Positions 9,117-17,835 of a DNA stretch of 64,000 bases are shown in pieces. Positions within the stretch are counted from its first letter, which is position 1. Each line of letters begins with the position of its first letter. The stretch comes from Clostridia bacterium (lineage in GTDB: Bacteria; Bacillota; Clostridia; Acetivibrionales; DSM-2933), in the NCBI GenBank assembly GCA_026416815.1, contig JAOAEJ010000084.1, positions 1 through 64,000 on the forward strand, in the 5' to 3' direction. The notes under the pieces were generated by a model. It saw nothing but the letters and a program-made list of their open reading frames with translations, had not been told where the DNA came from and did no database searches. A program made the translations under genes and the position numbers.

Positions 9117-9200
9117 CATTTTGAGCAATGAGGTTTGAAATGGATATAATAATTATTGGTTGAACAAAGGTGTTTCAAATTTATTTGACGCGCCTTTTTT
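9117..9200 (+). promoter_or_regulatory. ANTAR-type antitermination leader of glnN (two hexaloop hairpins plus terminator)
   Basis: Hairpin 1 (9117-9142) has a 10-pair stem, four of them G-U wobbles, closing a six-base loop AATGAG. Hairpin 2 (9160-9178) closes a six-base loop AAAGGT on a C-G pair with one bulged base. Both loops have A at position 1 and G at position 4, the known recognition rule for ANTAR-domain RNA-binding regulators. Hairpin 2 shares bases 9166-9178 with the terminator stem (9166-9197), so the two folds exclude each other. A T-run (9195-9200) follows. This is the architecture of EutV/NasR-type leaders: a bound ANTAR protein stabilises hairpin 2 and permits readthrough. No ANTAR protein is encoded in the window. 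Confidence 0.75.
9166..9200 (+). terminator. Intrinsic terminator inside the glnN leader
   Basis: The stem runs AAAGGTGTTTCAAA against TTTGACGCGCCTTT with one mismatch and two wobbles, a four-base loop and a T-run. It lies about 60 bp upstream of the glnN start codon and overlaps the second hexaloop hairpin, so it is regulatory rather than an end-of-gene terminator. Confidence 0.75.
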
Positions 9201-9258
9201 ATTATGCACTTAAATTTTTTAGTAACAATATATTTAATAACTGAAAGGGGATTCCAAA

Positions 9259-11385
9259 ATGAGTCACTGTTGTAAGAATGAGTCAAAAATGTCTTTAAAC
9301 ACTGTATTCGGTTCTAATGTCTTCAATGATGCTGTAATGAGAGAGCGCCTTCCAAAAGCGACATATAAAGCTTTAAAGAAAACTATAGATGAAGGTCTCG
9401 AGCTTGATCCAGCAGTTGCTGAAGTAGTAGCAAGCGTAATGAAGGATTGGGCTTTAGAAAAAGGAGCTACTCACTTCACTCACTGGTTCCAGCCTATGAC
9501 TGGTATCACTGCTGAAAAGCATGATGCATTTATATCTCCTACTTCCGATGGAAAAGTTATACTTGAATTTTCCGGTAAAGAATTAATAAAAGGTGAGCCA
9601 GACGCTTCATCCTTCCCATCCGGCGGATTAAGGGCTACTTTTGAAGCAAGAGGTTATACTGCATGGGATTGTACTTCTCCTGCATTTATTAAAGATGATA
9701 CACTTTGCATTCCTACTGCATTCTGTTCATATACTGGAGAAGCTCTTGATAAGAAAACTCCTCTTCTCCGTTCCATGGAAGCTTTATCAAAACAGGCTAT
9801 GCGTGTATTAAAATTATTTGGAAATACAACTGCAACTAGGGTTGTTACAACTGTAGGTCCTGAGCAGGAATATTTCTTAATAGATAAAGAAATGTATGAT
9901 GCTCGTAAAGATTTGATCTTTACCGGTCGTACTTTATTTGGTGCAAAACCTCCAAAGGGTCAGGAATTAGAAGATCATTACTTTGGTACTATAAAAGAAA
10001 GAGTATCCGCTTTCATGAAGGAGTTGGATCAAGAACTCTGGAAACTCGGTGTGTCAGCTAAAACTAAACATAATGAAGTTGCTCCTGCTCAACATGAGCT
10101 TGCTCCTATATTCAGCACTACAAACATCGCAACTGATCACAATCAGCTTGCAATGGAAGTTATGCAAAAGGTTGCTTTAAGGCATGGTCTTGTATGCTTA
10201 TTGCACGAAAAACCATTTGCAGGTGTAAACGGTTCAGGTAAACACAACAACTGGTCCATGAGCACAAATGATGGTCAAAACCTGTTAGACCCAGGATATA
10301 CTCCACACGAAAATGCACAGTTCCTTGTATTCCTCTGTGCGGTAGTCAAGGCTGTTGATGAATATGCTGATTTCTTAAGAGTATCCGCTGCTACTCCAGG
10401 TAACGATCACCGTCTCGGTGCAAACGAAGCGCCACCGGCTATCATCTCTATATTCCTTGGAGACCAGCTTACAGATATACTCGAACAGATTGAAAACGGT
10501 GGAGCAAACGCTTCAAAACAGGGTGGCGAATTAAAGATAGGAGTATCTACACTCCCTGCGCTTCCTAAAGATTCAACTGATAGAAACAGAACTTCACCAT
10601 TTGCATTCACAGGCAACAAATTTGAATTCAGAATGGTTGGTTCTTCAGCTTCTATAGCTGGTGCTAACTTTGTAACAAATACTATAGTAGCAGAAATCTT
10701 AAGCCAGATTGCTGACAGACTTGAAACAGTTAAAGCTGAAGATTTCGACAGTGAAGTACAGAAGCTTCTCCAAGAAATTGTTAAGAACCATAAGAGAATT
10801 ATATTCAATGGTAACGGTTATTCAAATGACTGGGTTGTAGAAGCAGAAAAAAGAGGACTTCCAAACCTCCGTTCAACAGTTGAAGCTATTCCTGCAATAA
10901 TCGCTGAGAAAAATAAAGCAGTTATGGAAAAGCATAGTGTATTGAGTAGGGTTGAAATGGAATCCCGTTACGAAATAAACCTTGAAAATTACATTAAAAC
11001 TATAAATATCGAAGCATTAACAATGTTGGAAATGGCAAAACGCCAGATACTCCCAGCAGTAATTAAGTTTACAACTGAGGTAGCTAGCTCCATAAATTCC
11101 ATTCAAGCTACTGGATTAAATGTTGATATTTCCGCACAGTCCGAACTGTTAAGCGAAATTTCAACATTGGCAGCTTCCTTCAAGAAAAACATCGCTAAAC
11201 TTGAAGAAATTCTTGATAAAGCTTCTGACATGCATGGAGATACTTTCAAACAAGCTTGTGCATTTAAAGATGAAGTATTTGCTCAAATGGGTGCATTAAG
11301 AGCTGATGCAGATAAACTTGAAACTCTTGTAGACGCTGAATACTGGCCAATCCCAACTTACGGCGATATGTTATTTAACGTGTAA
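9259..11385 (+). CDS. glnN: Glutamine synthetase type III
   Basis: The 708-residue length and features match GSIII: an N-terminal extension, the [10 protein letters not shown] and [23 protein letters not shown] segments, the [11 protein letters not shown] motif with metal-binding glutamates, the [15 protein letters not shown] and [19 protein letters not shown] segments, and the [15 protein letters not shown] active-site stretch. GSIII makes glutamine from glutamate and ammonia with ATP as a cytoplasmic oligomer. Codon use is strikingly even and AT-ending, as in highly expressed genes. The ATG follows GAAAGGGGATTCC. An ANTAR-type leader precedes it and a strong terminator follows, so it is a single-gene unit under nitrogen-linked antitermination. 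Confidence 0.95.
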   Translation: MSHCCKNESKMSLNTVFGSNVFNDAVMRERLPKATYKALKKTIDEGLELDPAVAEVVASVMKDWALEKGATHFTHWFQPMTGITAEKHDAFISPTSDGKVILEFSGKELIKGEPDASSFPSGGLRATFEARGYTAWDCTSPAFIKDDTLCIPTAFCSYTGEALDKKTPLLRSMEALSKQAMRVLKLFGNTTATRVVTTVGPEQEYFLIDKEMYDARKDLIFTGRTLFGAKPPKGQELEDHYFGTIKERVSAFMKELDQELWKLGVSAKTKHNEVAPAQHELAPIFSTTNIATDHNQLAMEVMQKVALRHGLVCLLHEKPFAGVNGSGKHNNWSMSTNDGQNLLDPGYTPHENAQFLVFLCAVVKAVDEYADFLRVSAATPGNDHRLGANEAPPAIISIFLGDQLTDILEQIENGGANASKQGGELKIGVSTLPALPKDSTDRNRTSPFAFTGNKFEFRMVGSSASIAGANFVTNTIVAEILSQIADRLETVKAEDFDSEVQKLLQEIVKNHKRIIFNGNGYSNDWVVEAEKRGLPNLRSTVEAIPAIIAEKNKAVMEKHSVLSRVEMESRYEINLENYIKTINIEALTMLEMAKRQILPAVIKFTTEVASSINSIQATGLNVDISAQSELLSEISTLAASFKKNIAKLEEILDKASDMHGDTFKQACAFKDEVFAQMGALRADADKLETLVDAEYWPIPTYGDMLFNV

Positions 11386-11401
11386 TAGTAGTCCAGATAA
11401 A

Positions 11402-11430
11402 AAGCACTGAGATTAAAAATCTCAGTGCTT
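11402..11430 (+). terminator. glnN terminator
   Basis: A 13-bp perfect stem (AAGCACTGAGATT and complement) is followed by TTATTATATATTTTT, 17 bp after the glnN stop codon. Confidence 0.9.
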
Positions 11431-11458
11431 TTATTATATATTTTTCTTCTTGTAATAA

Positions 11459-11495
11459 AAAAGAAGCATTTGACTTTTATGTCGCCGCTTCTTTT
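11459..11495 (-). terminator. Terminator of the Vor-type operon
   Basis: A nine-bp stem (AAAAGAAGC with GCTTCTTTT) has a T-rich run on the minus strand, about 30 bp beyond the stop codon of the gamma-subunit gene. Confidence 0.65.
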
Positions 11496-11525
11496 CTTAT
11501 ATAGATGCTTAATTCATTTTCTAGT

Positions 11526-12062
11526 CTAATAGTTCATGCCTAACTCCAAAGCCTTCATCTCTTCTGGTATCATGTAGTGCTTCTTCTCAGGCAGCACCTT
11601 CTTTAACGCCTCTTCAAAGTTTTCTTTTGATACCACATTTGTACGAGCTATTAACTTACCCAGCAAAATAATATTTGCATAAGTAAGATTTCCCATATCT
11701 GAAGCTATCTTGGTTGCCGGTATTTCAAATAAATCTATATCAGCTCTTTTGATATCCCTTTCAACCAGAGAACTATCTGTGATTATCATTCCACCGCTTA
11801 CAACCATACTTTCAAACTTGTCAAGGGAAGGACCATTCATAACCACTAATGCTGTTGAACTGTTTAATATAGGTGAGCCTACAGGTTCATCGGAAATAGT
11901 AACATGACAGTTTGCAGTTCCTCCCCGCATTTCAGGCCCATATGATGGAAGCCATGATACATGCTTATTGTCAAGCATACCAGCATATGCAAGCAACCTT
12001 CCAGCTGAGAGTATCCCCTGCCCTCCAAAACCTGCTATAATAATTTCCTGCTGTGCCATCAT
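11526..12062 (-). CDS. 2-oxoacid:ferredoxin oxidoreductase, gamma subunit (Vor/Kor type)
   Basis: This 178-residue separate gamma subunit has the IIIAGFGGQGILSAGRLLAYA coenzyme-A-binding motif and the family segment SYGPEMRGGTANCHV. It is the last gene of a four-gene operon (ferredoxin, alpha, beta, gamma), one base after the beta gene. Together these form an enzyme that decarboxylates a 2-oxoacid to acyl-CoA and reduces ferredoxin. The gene order matches operons commonly labelled vorDBAC or korDABC. Confidence 0.88.
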   Translation of the reverse strand: MMAQQEIIIAGFGGQGILSAGRLLAYAGMLDNKHVSWLPSYGPEMRGGTANCHVTISDEPVGSPILNSSTALVVMNGPSLDKFESMVVSGGMIITDSSLVERDIKRADIDLFEIPATKIASDMGNLTYANIILLGKLIARTNVVSKENFEEALKKVLPEKKHYMIPEEMKALELGMNY

Positions 12063-12063
12063 C

Positions 12064-12810
12064 CTACACCTCCAAATCCTTACCTTTAAAGTTCCCCAGC
12101 GGATAGAACGGTACCATATTATCCTGAATCCATTTAAGCGCTTCTAGTGGGTTTAATCCCCAGTTTGTAGGACATGCAGATAAAACTTCAACTATTGCAA
12201 AGCCTTTATTAGCCATTTGAACCTGAAAAGCCTTTTTAATAGCCTTCTTTGCACTCATTATGTTCTTGATATCATGAGTTGAAACTCTTTCAACAAAAAC
12301 CGCACCATCCAGTGTTGAAAGCATCTCACAAACTTTTATCGGAAATCCATGAATTTCAGGCTTTCTTCCGTAAGGTGAAGTAGTAGTAACCTGATTCATC
12401 AGTGTAGTGGGTGCCATCTGCCCTGATGTCATACCGTAAATTGCATTGTTAACAAATATAGTGGTTATATTTTCCCCCCTGGTGGCAGCATGAACAATCT
12501 CTGCAGTACCAATAGCTGCAAGGTCACCGTCACCCTGATAGGTAAATACTATATTATCGGGATTTACCCTTTTTACCCCTGTTCCAACAGCTGGAGCTCT
12601 TCCATGTGCAGCTTGAACCATATCACAGTTAAAATAATCATAATTATTGTAGGTACATCCAACCGGTGAAATACCTACAGTTTTACCTTCTATCCCTAAT
12701 TCATCTATAACTTCAGCGATAAGTCTATGGACTATACCATGTGTGCAACCTGGACAGTAATGAAGAGGGACATCTATTAAAGCATGTGGTCTTTTAAATA
12801 CTGTAGCCAT
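12064..12810 (-). CDS. 2-oxoacid:ferredoxin oxidoreductase, beta (TPP) subunit (Vor/Kor type)
   Basis: The TPP-binding subunit has HYCPGCTHG near the N-terminus, the GDGDLAAIGTAEIVHAATRGEN TPP/Mg region and NNAIYGMTSGQMAPTT. The start is placed at the ATG at 12810, preceded by GAAGGGGTATAAG, rather than at a TTG six codons upstream; this gives about 248 residues. It abuts the gamma gene and lies 135 bp after the alpha gene. The short spacer before it contains a palindrome around AGCTTAAAA, which could modulate subunit stoichiometry. Confidence 0.88.
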   Translation of the reverse strand: MATVFKRPHALIDVPLHYCPGCTHGIVHRLIAEVIDELGIEGKTVGISPVGCTYNNYDYFNCDMVQAAHGRAPAVGTGVKRVNPDNIVFTYQGDGDLAAIGTAEIVHAATRGENITTIFVNNAIYGMTSGQMAPTTLMNQVTTTSPYGRKPEIHGFPIKVCEMLSTLDGAVFVERVSTHDIKNIMSAKKAIKKAFQVQMANKGFAIVEVLSACPTNWGLNPLEALKWIQDNMVPFYPLGNFKGKDLEV

Positions 12811-12945
12811 CCTTATACCCCTTCTCAAATATTTTAGCCCCTAAGTAGCGATACACTACCTAATATATATAAAATCGATTTATAAAAGCTTAAAAATGAA
12901 AACTTTTAAGCTACTCTCCTAATACCCAACAGATAATATGCATAA

Positions 12946-14001
12946 CTACTTGAGTATATCTTTAATCTTATCCAGTATTTCTTGTTGAGTAGGCAGCATA
13001 CCACCCATTCTTCCATAGAAATGTACTGGTTTTTTACCGTTAACAGCAAGTTTAACATCTTCAAGCATCTGACCGGCATTAAGTTCTACTGTAAGAAATG
13101 CTTTAGGCACATCTGCATATTTTTGAAAAGCCCGCTCCGGGAATGGCCATAAAGTTATCGGCCTTATCAATCCAACCTTAATTCCCTCTTTTTCTGCCAT
13201 CTTTATTACATTTTTAATTATCCTCGCTACCGTTCCAAAAGCTGCAACGATAATATCTGCATTTTCACAGTTATAAGTCTCCACCTTGATTTCATTTTCA
13301 GTTATCAAAGCATATTTTTCTTGGAGCTTATGATTATGGTTTTCAAGAACCTCAGGGTTTATAAATATAGACGTTACAACATTGTGCTCCCTTTTCATTT
13401 GCGTCCCTGTTGTAGCCCAATTTTTATCCGGTGAAATAATATCTTCTTTATCTTTAAATTCTACAGCCTCCATCATTTGGCCAAGTATGCCGTCGCCCAT
13501 GATCATAGTGAGAATTCTATATTTATCTGAGATATTAAAAGCTTCAACGGTCATTTCATATAATTCCTGTACACTGCATGGTGCGAGAACAACCATTTTA
13601 TAGTCTCCGTGTCCGCCACCTTTTACCGCCTGAAAGTAATCGCACTGAGCTGGCAAGATGCCTCCCAATCCAGGCCCGCATCTTACAATATTAACAACAA
13701 CCGCCGGTAATTCCGCTCCTGCTATATACGAAATTCCTTCTTGCTTTAAGCTGATTCCGGGGCTTGAGGATGAGGTCAGGACCCTTGCTCCTGCACTAGC
13801 TGCCCCATATACCATATTAATGGCAGCAATTTCACTTTCAGCCTGCACGAAAGTACCGTCCACCTCAGGCATTTTTTTAGCCATATAGTGGGCAATTTCA
13901 GTCTGAGGAGTTATCGGGTAGCCGAAGTAGTGTCTGCAGCCCGCTCTTATAGCAGCCTCAGCAATCACCTCGTTACCTTTCATCAACAATTTTTCTCCCA
14001 T
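12946..14001 (-). CDS. vorB: 2-oxoacid:ferredoxin oxidoreductase, alpha subunit (VorB-like)
   Basis: The 351-residue subunit begins MGEKLLMKGNEVIAEAA and contains GCRHYFGYPITPQTE, AESEIAAINMVYGAASAGAR, SSSSPGISLKQEGISY and GGGHGDYKMVVLAPCSVQE. This pattern matches proteins generally annotated as 3-methyl-2-oxobutanoate dehydrogenase subunit VorB, although the same subfamily includes 2-oxoglutarate enzymes. If Vor, it turns branched-chain 2-oxoacids into isobutyryl-, isovaleryl- or 2-methylbutyryl-CoA. It forms an operon with the ferredoxin subunit upstream and the beta and gamma subunits downstream. Confidence 0.85.
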   Translation of the reverse strand: MGEKLLMKGNEVIAEAAIRAGCRHYFGYPITPQTEIAHYMAKKMPEVDGTFVQAESEIAAINMVYGAASAGARVLTSSSSPGISLKQEGISYIAGAELPAVVVNIVRCGPGLGGILPAQCDYFQAVKGGGHGDYKMVVLAPCSVQELYEMTVEAFNISDKYRILTMIMGDGILGQMMEAVEFKDKEDIISPDKNWATTGTQMKREHNVVTSIFINPEVLENHNHKLQEKYALITENEIKVETYNCENADIIVAAFGTVARIIKNVIKMAEKEGIKVGLIRPITLWPFPERAFQKYADVPKAFLTVELNAGQMLEDVKLAVNGKKPVHFYGRMGGMLPTQQEILDKIKDILK

Positions 14002-14118
14002 TTGCTGTCCCCCTTACACGTTTAGGAAAACGTTATTTATCTTAACTATTATGCTTTTGGTTAAAACTAACCTAAACATAGATATTATCCAGTAAGAGTA
14101 TGTTGAATTACTAAAGAT

Positions 14119-14325
14119 TTATTTTTCTACTTCGATTGCACAATCCGGGCAAATAGTTGCACAGAACGCACAACCTGTGCACTTCTCCATTTCTATTACA
14201 TCTGCCGGATGGAAGCCTCTGGTATTTAACTTTTTGTTATTCATAACAACAATTTTTTTAGGACAGACTGCAGTACATAGCTTGCAACCCTTACATCTTT
14301 CCTCATTAAAAGTAACTTTAGCCAT
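14119..14325 (-). CDS. 2x[4Fe-4S] ferredoxin-like delta subunit of the oxidoreductase
   Basis: A 68-residue protein with two cluster motifs, CKGCKLCTAVCPK and CTGCAFCATICPD. It carries electrons from the TPP centre of the adjacent enzyme to free ferredoxin. The start is set at the ATG at 14325 because GGAGGTTAAT lies directly upstream; a reading frame extending 12 codons further has no ribosome binding site. It is the first oxidoreductase gene of the operon, 32 bp after the PilZ gene. Confidence 0.9.
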   Translation of the reverse strand: MAKVTFNEERCKGCKLCTAVCPKKIVVMNNKKLNTRGFHPADVIEMEKCTGCAFCATICPDCAIEVEK

Positions 14326-14357
14326 ATTAACCTCCACTTTTATGGCAGCAGACACAA

Positions 14358-15086
14358 TCAAAGTCTACTGTTTGTTTGATTAAACTTACTGTTTTTTGAC
14401 CAGAACCCACTCCGTTTATTATAAAACTCTTTGTCTTTATTTGCAAGTTCTATGAGTAGGTCATTAAGGGTTTTTTCACTATCTATTTCCATATCTACAA
14501 ATTTTACGCCATATTCTATACCTCTTTCACGGCTGTATTTCCTCATAATTACCCCCTCAAAAGAGAATAGAGTATCGGTATTTATATATACTTCAACGAA
14601 AATATGCTTATCCTGTCCCGAGTCATTATTAATCTTCAACATATCCTCTACATCTTTGCTTACTACAAAGGCAGCGCCTGTCCTGCTTACATTTGTCAGG
14701 ATAGCAAATACGCCTTTACTGTCTCTGCGATTAGCTTTGACAGCAGCACTCAAGTAAACATCATACCTGTAGCTATCACGCTTATTGTCAAATACCTCGA
14801 TTTGATGCACTCTGATGGTAAGACTTTGGGGTTGCTGTGCGTTATTTATTCTTGTAACCCATCCTATTACAGTATACTCATTATTATCCGTCGTATACTT
14901 GCATTTCATTGTGTCCCCAATCATGATTATATTGTCTATATAATCTTTTTCGAGACCAATATCAATTTCTATAAATTCATCATCAATTGCGTAAACGATA
15001 TTTGTTACCCAATTCGGATTCTCACACAGCTTAGTTCTTATAATATTACCTTCTTTAAGAAATTCCCTCAATCTTACGTCACTCAT
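14358..15086 (-). CDS. PilZ-domain c-di-GMP-binding protein (YcgR-like)
   Basis: The protein has an N-terminal YcgR-like flanking domain (about 1-105) and a C-terminal PilZ domain. The cyclic-di-GMP motif is complete: RDSYR matches RxxxR and NVSRTG matches (D/N)xSxxG. The start is placed at the ATG at 15086 behind GGGGGTATAGGAGT, giving 242 residues; an upstream in-frame extension of 20 codons lacks a site. Family members bind c-di-GMP and act on flagella, polysaccharide synthesis or transcription complexes. It sits 32 bp upstream of the ferredoxin-type gene of the oxidoreductase operon on the same strand, an unusual neighbour. Confidence 0.82.
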   Translation of the reverse strand: MSDVRLREFLKEGNIIRTKLCENPNWVTNIVYAIDDEFIEIDIGLEKDYIDNIIMIGDTMKCKYTTDNNEYTVIGWVTRINNAQQPQSLTIRVHQIEVFDNKRDSYRYDVYLSAAVKANRRDSKGVFAILTNVSRTGAAFVVSKDVEDMLKINNDSGQDKHIFVEVYINTDTLFSFEGVIMRKYSRERGIEYGVKFVDMEIDSEKTLNDLLIELANKDKEFYNKRSGFWSKNSKFNQTNSRL

Positions 15087-15334
15087 ACTCCTATACCCCC
15101 TGAAATTATTTGTTTTCTCTATATAATAAAATAGCTCATGATTCAATTATAAAGCTTTTCCCAAACATATAAAATCTTTAAATAATAGTTTGACTTCTTA
15201 TATAACTTTTATTTTGAGTATTCAATAAAAGTGCCGCCTTATAAGCTTGTACAAACCTTTGTAGATAAGTACAAAACTTATAAACGCTTGTCCTATAAAA
15301 AGCCACCCTCTAAGTTATAGAAACAATTCCTCAC

Positions 15335-16003
15335 TTACTCCCAGGGCAGCTTAATCATTTTCTTCATATAAAAAATTTCTGCATCAGGCCTTTCCTCTAT
15401 TGATTCAATTGGCTCAGGAAATCCACTTATAAAGGCTATAGGAATATTCAATTTTTCCGATACACTTTGTATTAACGTATGTCCCCCTAAAATATCCTGA
15501 GCTGTAGTGGCATGCAGCAAATTAGTATTGTTTATAAGTTTAGTGACCTTTAACCGTGAAGTGTATTCTATGCTGTAAACCATGTCCAGTATTTTATCTA
15601 CAGTATCAGTCATTCCCCTTTTTGTATTAATTACAAAAAACATTTCATAATCATCGATTAAAATTTCGTCATGGTAACGAGAAAGAACCCTGGCCCCTAA
15701 ATCATCGCCACCTACATCAAACACAATTCTGTAGTCTCTCTTTTCAAATAAAGCGTTTATCTCCGCTGGAAGTGCGGGAACGTCCACATTTGTGTTTGCG
15801 TACAACGGAGTCACTACTTTTATGCCCTTTTCTTCAAGCTGCTGTTTAACATCGGCAGTACGAAAATAGGGATTTACGATATCAAAGTCTACTACTACTG
15901 TATTATAGTCGAGTTCAGCAAGCTTCACCGTATAATTTACAGCAACCTCAGTTTTGCCACTTCCGAAGTGACCGGTAAATATACTAATTCTTTTGTCAAA
16001 CAT
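15335..16003 (-). CDS. P-loop ATP-binding protein, MinD/CobQ-like
   Basis: A 222-residue protein with a Walker A motif GHFGSGKTE near residue 10, a DFDIVNPYFR strand that resembles the switch region of MinD/SIMIBI ATPases, and a DVGGDDLGARVL segment. It is a soluble NTPase of unknown role. Its position next to a 2-oxoacid:ferredoxin oxidoreductase operon recurs in Clostridia as I recall it, hinting at a maturation or accessory role; that is inference. Confidence 0.7.
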   Translation of the reverse strand: MFDKRISIFTGHFGSGKTEVAVNYTVKLAELDYNTVVVDFDIVNPYFRTADVKQQLEEKGIKVVTPLYANTNVDVPALPAEINALFEKRDYRIVFDVGGDDLGARVLSRYHDEILIDDYEMFFVINTKRGMTDTVDKILDMVYSIEYTSRLKVTKLINNTNLLHATTAQDILGGHTLIQSVSEKLNIPIAFISGFPEPIESIEERPDAEIFYMKKMIKLPWE

Positions 16004-16101
16004 TTAATTAACCTCTCGAAAGCAAACTATTTATACCAACAATTTTTATTTGGTTTTCCTTCGACCTATGGACACGCCTATTAGTTATAAACTTTCAGAT
16101 A

Positions 16102-16863
16102 TTAACGAGTGTGTCCTACCAAATCTTTTATAACCTCACCTGCAATTATTAATCCCGCAACCGAAGGAACAAAGGATATACTTCCCGGAATCTGATGACG
16201 TACGGTACACTTCCTTGTAGTACCCTTGGGGCATACACAACCTACACTACAGCTGGATGTTTCGGTTTCTACAGGCTTTATGGGTTCTTCCTTTGAGTAA
16301 ACCACTTTCAATGAAGTTACTCCTCTGCTCCTCAACTCCTTGCGCATTACCTTTGCAAGAGGGCAAACCGATGTATTGAAAATGTCTGTCACTTCAAATC
16401 TGGTGGGATCAAGCTTGTTCCCTGCTCCCATAGCACTGATTATAGGTATTCCCTTCTCAGAGGCTCTTACTATCAAATCTACCTTTCCGGTTACGGTATC
16501 TATCGCGTCAATGATGTAGTCATAATCATCATTTATAAGGTCTTCGGCAGTATCAGGCATATAGAATTTCTGATGTGTTACCACCTCTGCCTTTGGATTT
16601 ATTTCAAGTATACGGTCTCGCATAACCTCTACCTTTGGTTTTCCAACAGTCTTTCTTGTTGCATGCAGTTGCCTGTTGATATTGGTAAGGCATATACAAT
16701 CGTCATCAATCAGTACAAATTTCCCCACCCCGCAACGTACCAATCCCTCAACTGTAAAAGTTCCAACCCCACCAATACCAAATACTGCAACTTTACTTTT
16801 AGCTAATTTATTTAATGCCTCAGAGCCTATCAACAGCTCCGCTCTCGAAAATTCATGTAACAT
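16102..16863 (-). CDS. tcdA: tRNA threonylcarbamoyladenosine dehydratase
   Basis: A 253-residue E1-like (ThiF/MoeB/HesA superfamily) protein. It has the nucleotide-binding GIGGVGTFTVEGL motif (about 29-42), LIDDDCICLTNINRQLHA with the conserved Asp and Arg, and a C-terminal cysteine-rich stretch (CSVGCVC...RKC) in place of the zinc site. TcdA (formerly YgdL/CsdL) cyclises t6A37 of tRNA to ct6A with ATP. Length and the N-terminal HEFSRAELLIGSEAL fit TcdA better than MoeB or ThiF. Confidence 0.88.
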   Translation of the reverse strand: MLHEFSRAELLIGSEALNKLAKSKVAVFGIGGVGTFTVEGLVRCGVGKFVLIDDDCICLTNINRQLHATRKTVGKPKVEVMRDRILEINPKAEVVTHQKFYMPDTAEDLINDDYDYIIDAIDTVTGKVDLIVRASEKGIPIISAMGAGNKLDPTRFEVTDIFNTSVCPLAKVMRKELRSRGVTSLKVVYSKEEPIKPVETETSSCSVGCVCPKGTTRKCTVRHQIPGSISFVPSVAGLIIAGEVIKDLVGHTR

Positions 16864-16985
16864 ATATTCACCCTTTGTAATTTAAAATAATGAAATAAGA
16901 GCTTGCTGTGACAAGCTTCCTTATTTATTTAGTATCTCATTTTAGCAGTGATTCATTACTCTATTCATACATAAGTAATTATTTT

Positions 16986-17027
16986 CAGATATAGAAACAC
17001 CGCTTGGCGCAGGTGTTTCCCTATCTG
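16986..17027 (-). terminator. Hairpin downstream of the flavoprotein gene
   Basis: The stem is CAGATA...GAAACACC paired with GGTGTTTC...TATCTG around a 10-base loop. It lies about 95 bp after the stop codon at 17122. The T-run is weak, so it could instead be a small dispersed palindrome. Confidence 0.45.
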
Positions 17028-17121
17028 TGAATTATTAAAGTTACTTTAGTTATATATAAAATAAAATCCTATCTTTTATCATCCTATGTACTTAAAAACA
17101 TAGACAGTATACCGAATGAAC

Positions 17122-17718
17122 CTACTTTCTAAGTGCTGTTGTTTCCCCACAAACTTCCACTAGCCTCTTGGCTAGAATTTCAGCACGCTTTATAGCAAAT
17201 TCATCCTTATCTGCAGGACGATGTGCGCAAACTCCGTGATGACCGCAGTCATCCTCAGAATAACCGTCGGCTACTATTATCATGCCGTGGACAAACATAA
17301 TGTCATGAAGGGCTTTCATAGTAGTTTCCTGACCGCCATACTTTGAAGCTCCTACTGTTATACCGGCACCAACTTTATTGTAAAATGCCTTCTCAGTTCT
17401 CATTTTTCTGGTCTTGTCAAATAACGCCTTTAACTGAGCAGATACAGTACCGAAATACACAGGACTACCGAATACTATACCATCAGCCTTTTTCATTAAT
17501 TCAACTGCTTCTTCAAACTCAGTACCTTTGAAGCATACTCCTGTACATGGCGTACTGCAAGCAACACAAAAAGGCTGCTTTGTGGAGGCCATTAACTCTC
17601 CTATTTCGAGCACCTTAGTGTCTGCGCCTAACTCTTGGGCTTTCTCCATTACCTTATTCAATAAAAACTTTGTATTGCCATTCTTATTTGGGCTTCCGTT
17701 TAAACCTAATAACAACAA
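17122..17718 (-). CDS. Flavodoxin-family / NADPH-dependent FMN reductase protein
   Basis: An FMN-binding flavodoxin-fold protein of about 198 residues. The phosphate-binding loop LNGSPNKNGNT follows the first strand, and GSPVYFGTVSAQLKALFDK is the second FMN-contacting segment. Internal cysteines (CVACSTPCTGVC) resemble those of iron-sulfur flavoprotein relatives. The best start is a TTG at 17718, five bases after a perfect GAGGTGA Shine-Dalgarno sequence; a GTG at 17727 is the alternative. It probably reduces quinones, metals or other small acceptors, but the physiological substrate is unknown. Confidence 0.78.
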   Translation of the reverse strand: MLLLGLNGSPNKNGNTKFLLNKVMEKAQELGADTKVLEIGELMASTKQPFCVACSTPCTGVCFKGTEFEEAVELMKKADGIVFGSPVYFGTVSAQLKALFDKTRKMRTEKAFYNKVGAGITVGASKYGGQETTMKALHDIMFVHGMIIVADGYSEDDCGHHGVCAHRPADKDEFAIKRAEILAKRLVEVCGETTALRK

Positions 17719-17835
17719 AATCCTCACCTCATAATTTAGTATACTACATCCGCTGCCTTTACACAATTTAAACTGATTTTTGATAGTTCAATAATGTATT
17801 CAGATTAGCCCTTCACAACAACATATATAAGAAAG

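Noticed and set aside
14604-15134. 176-codon plus-strand frame opposite the PilZ gene
   Set aside because: Shadow frame; the PilZ motifs on the minus strand are clear.
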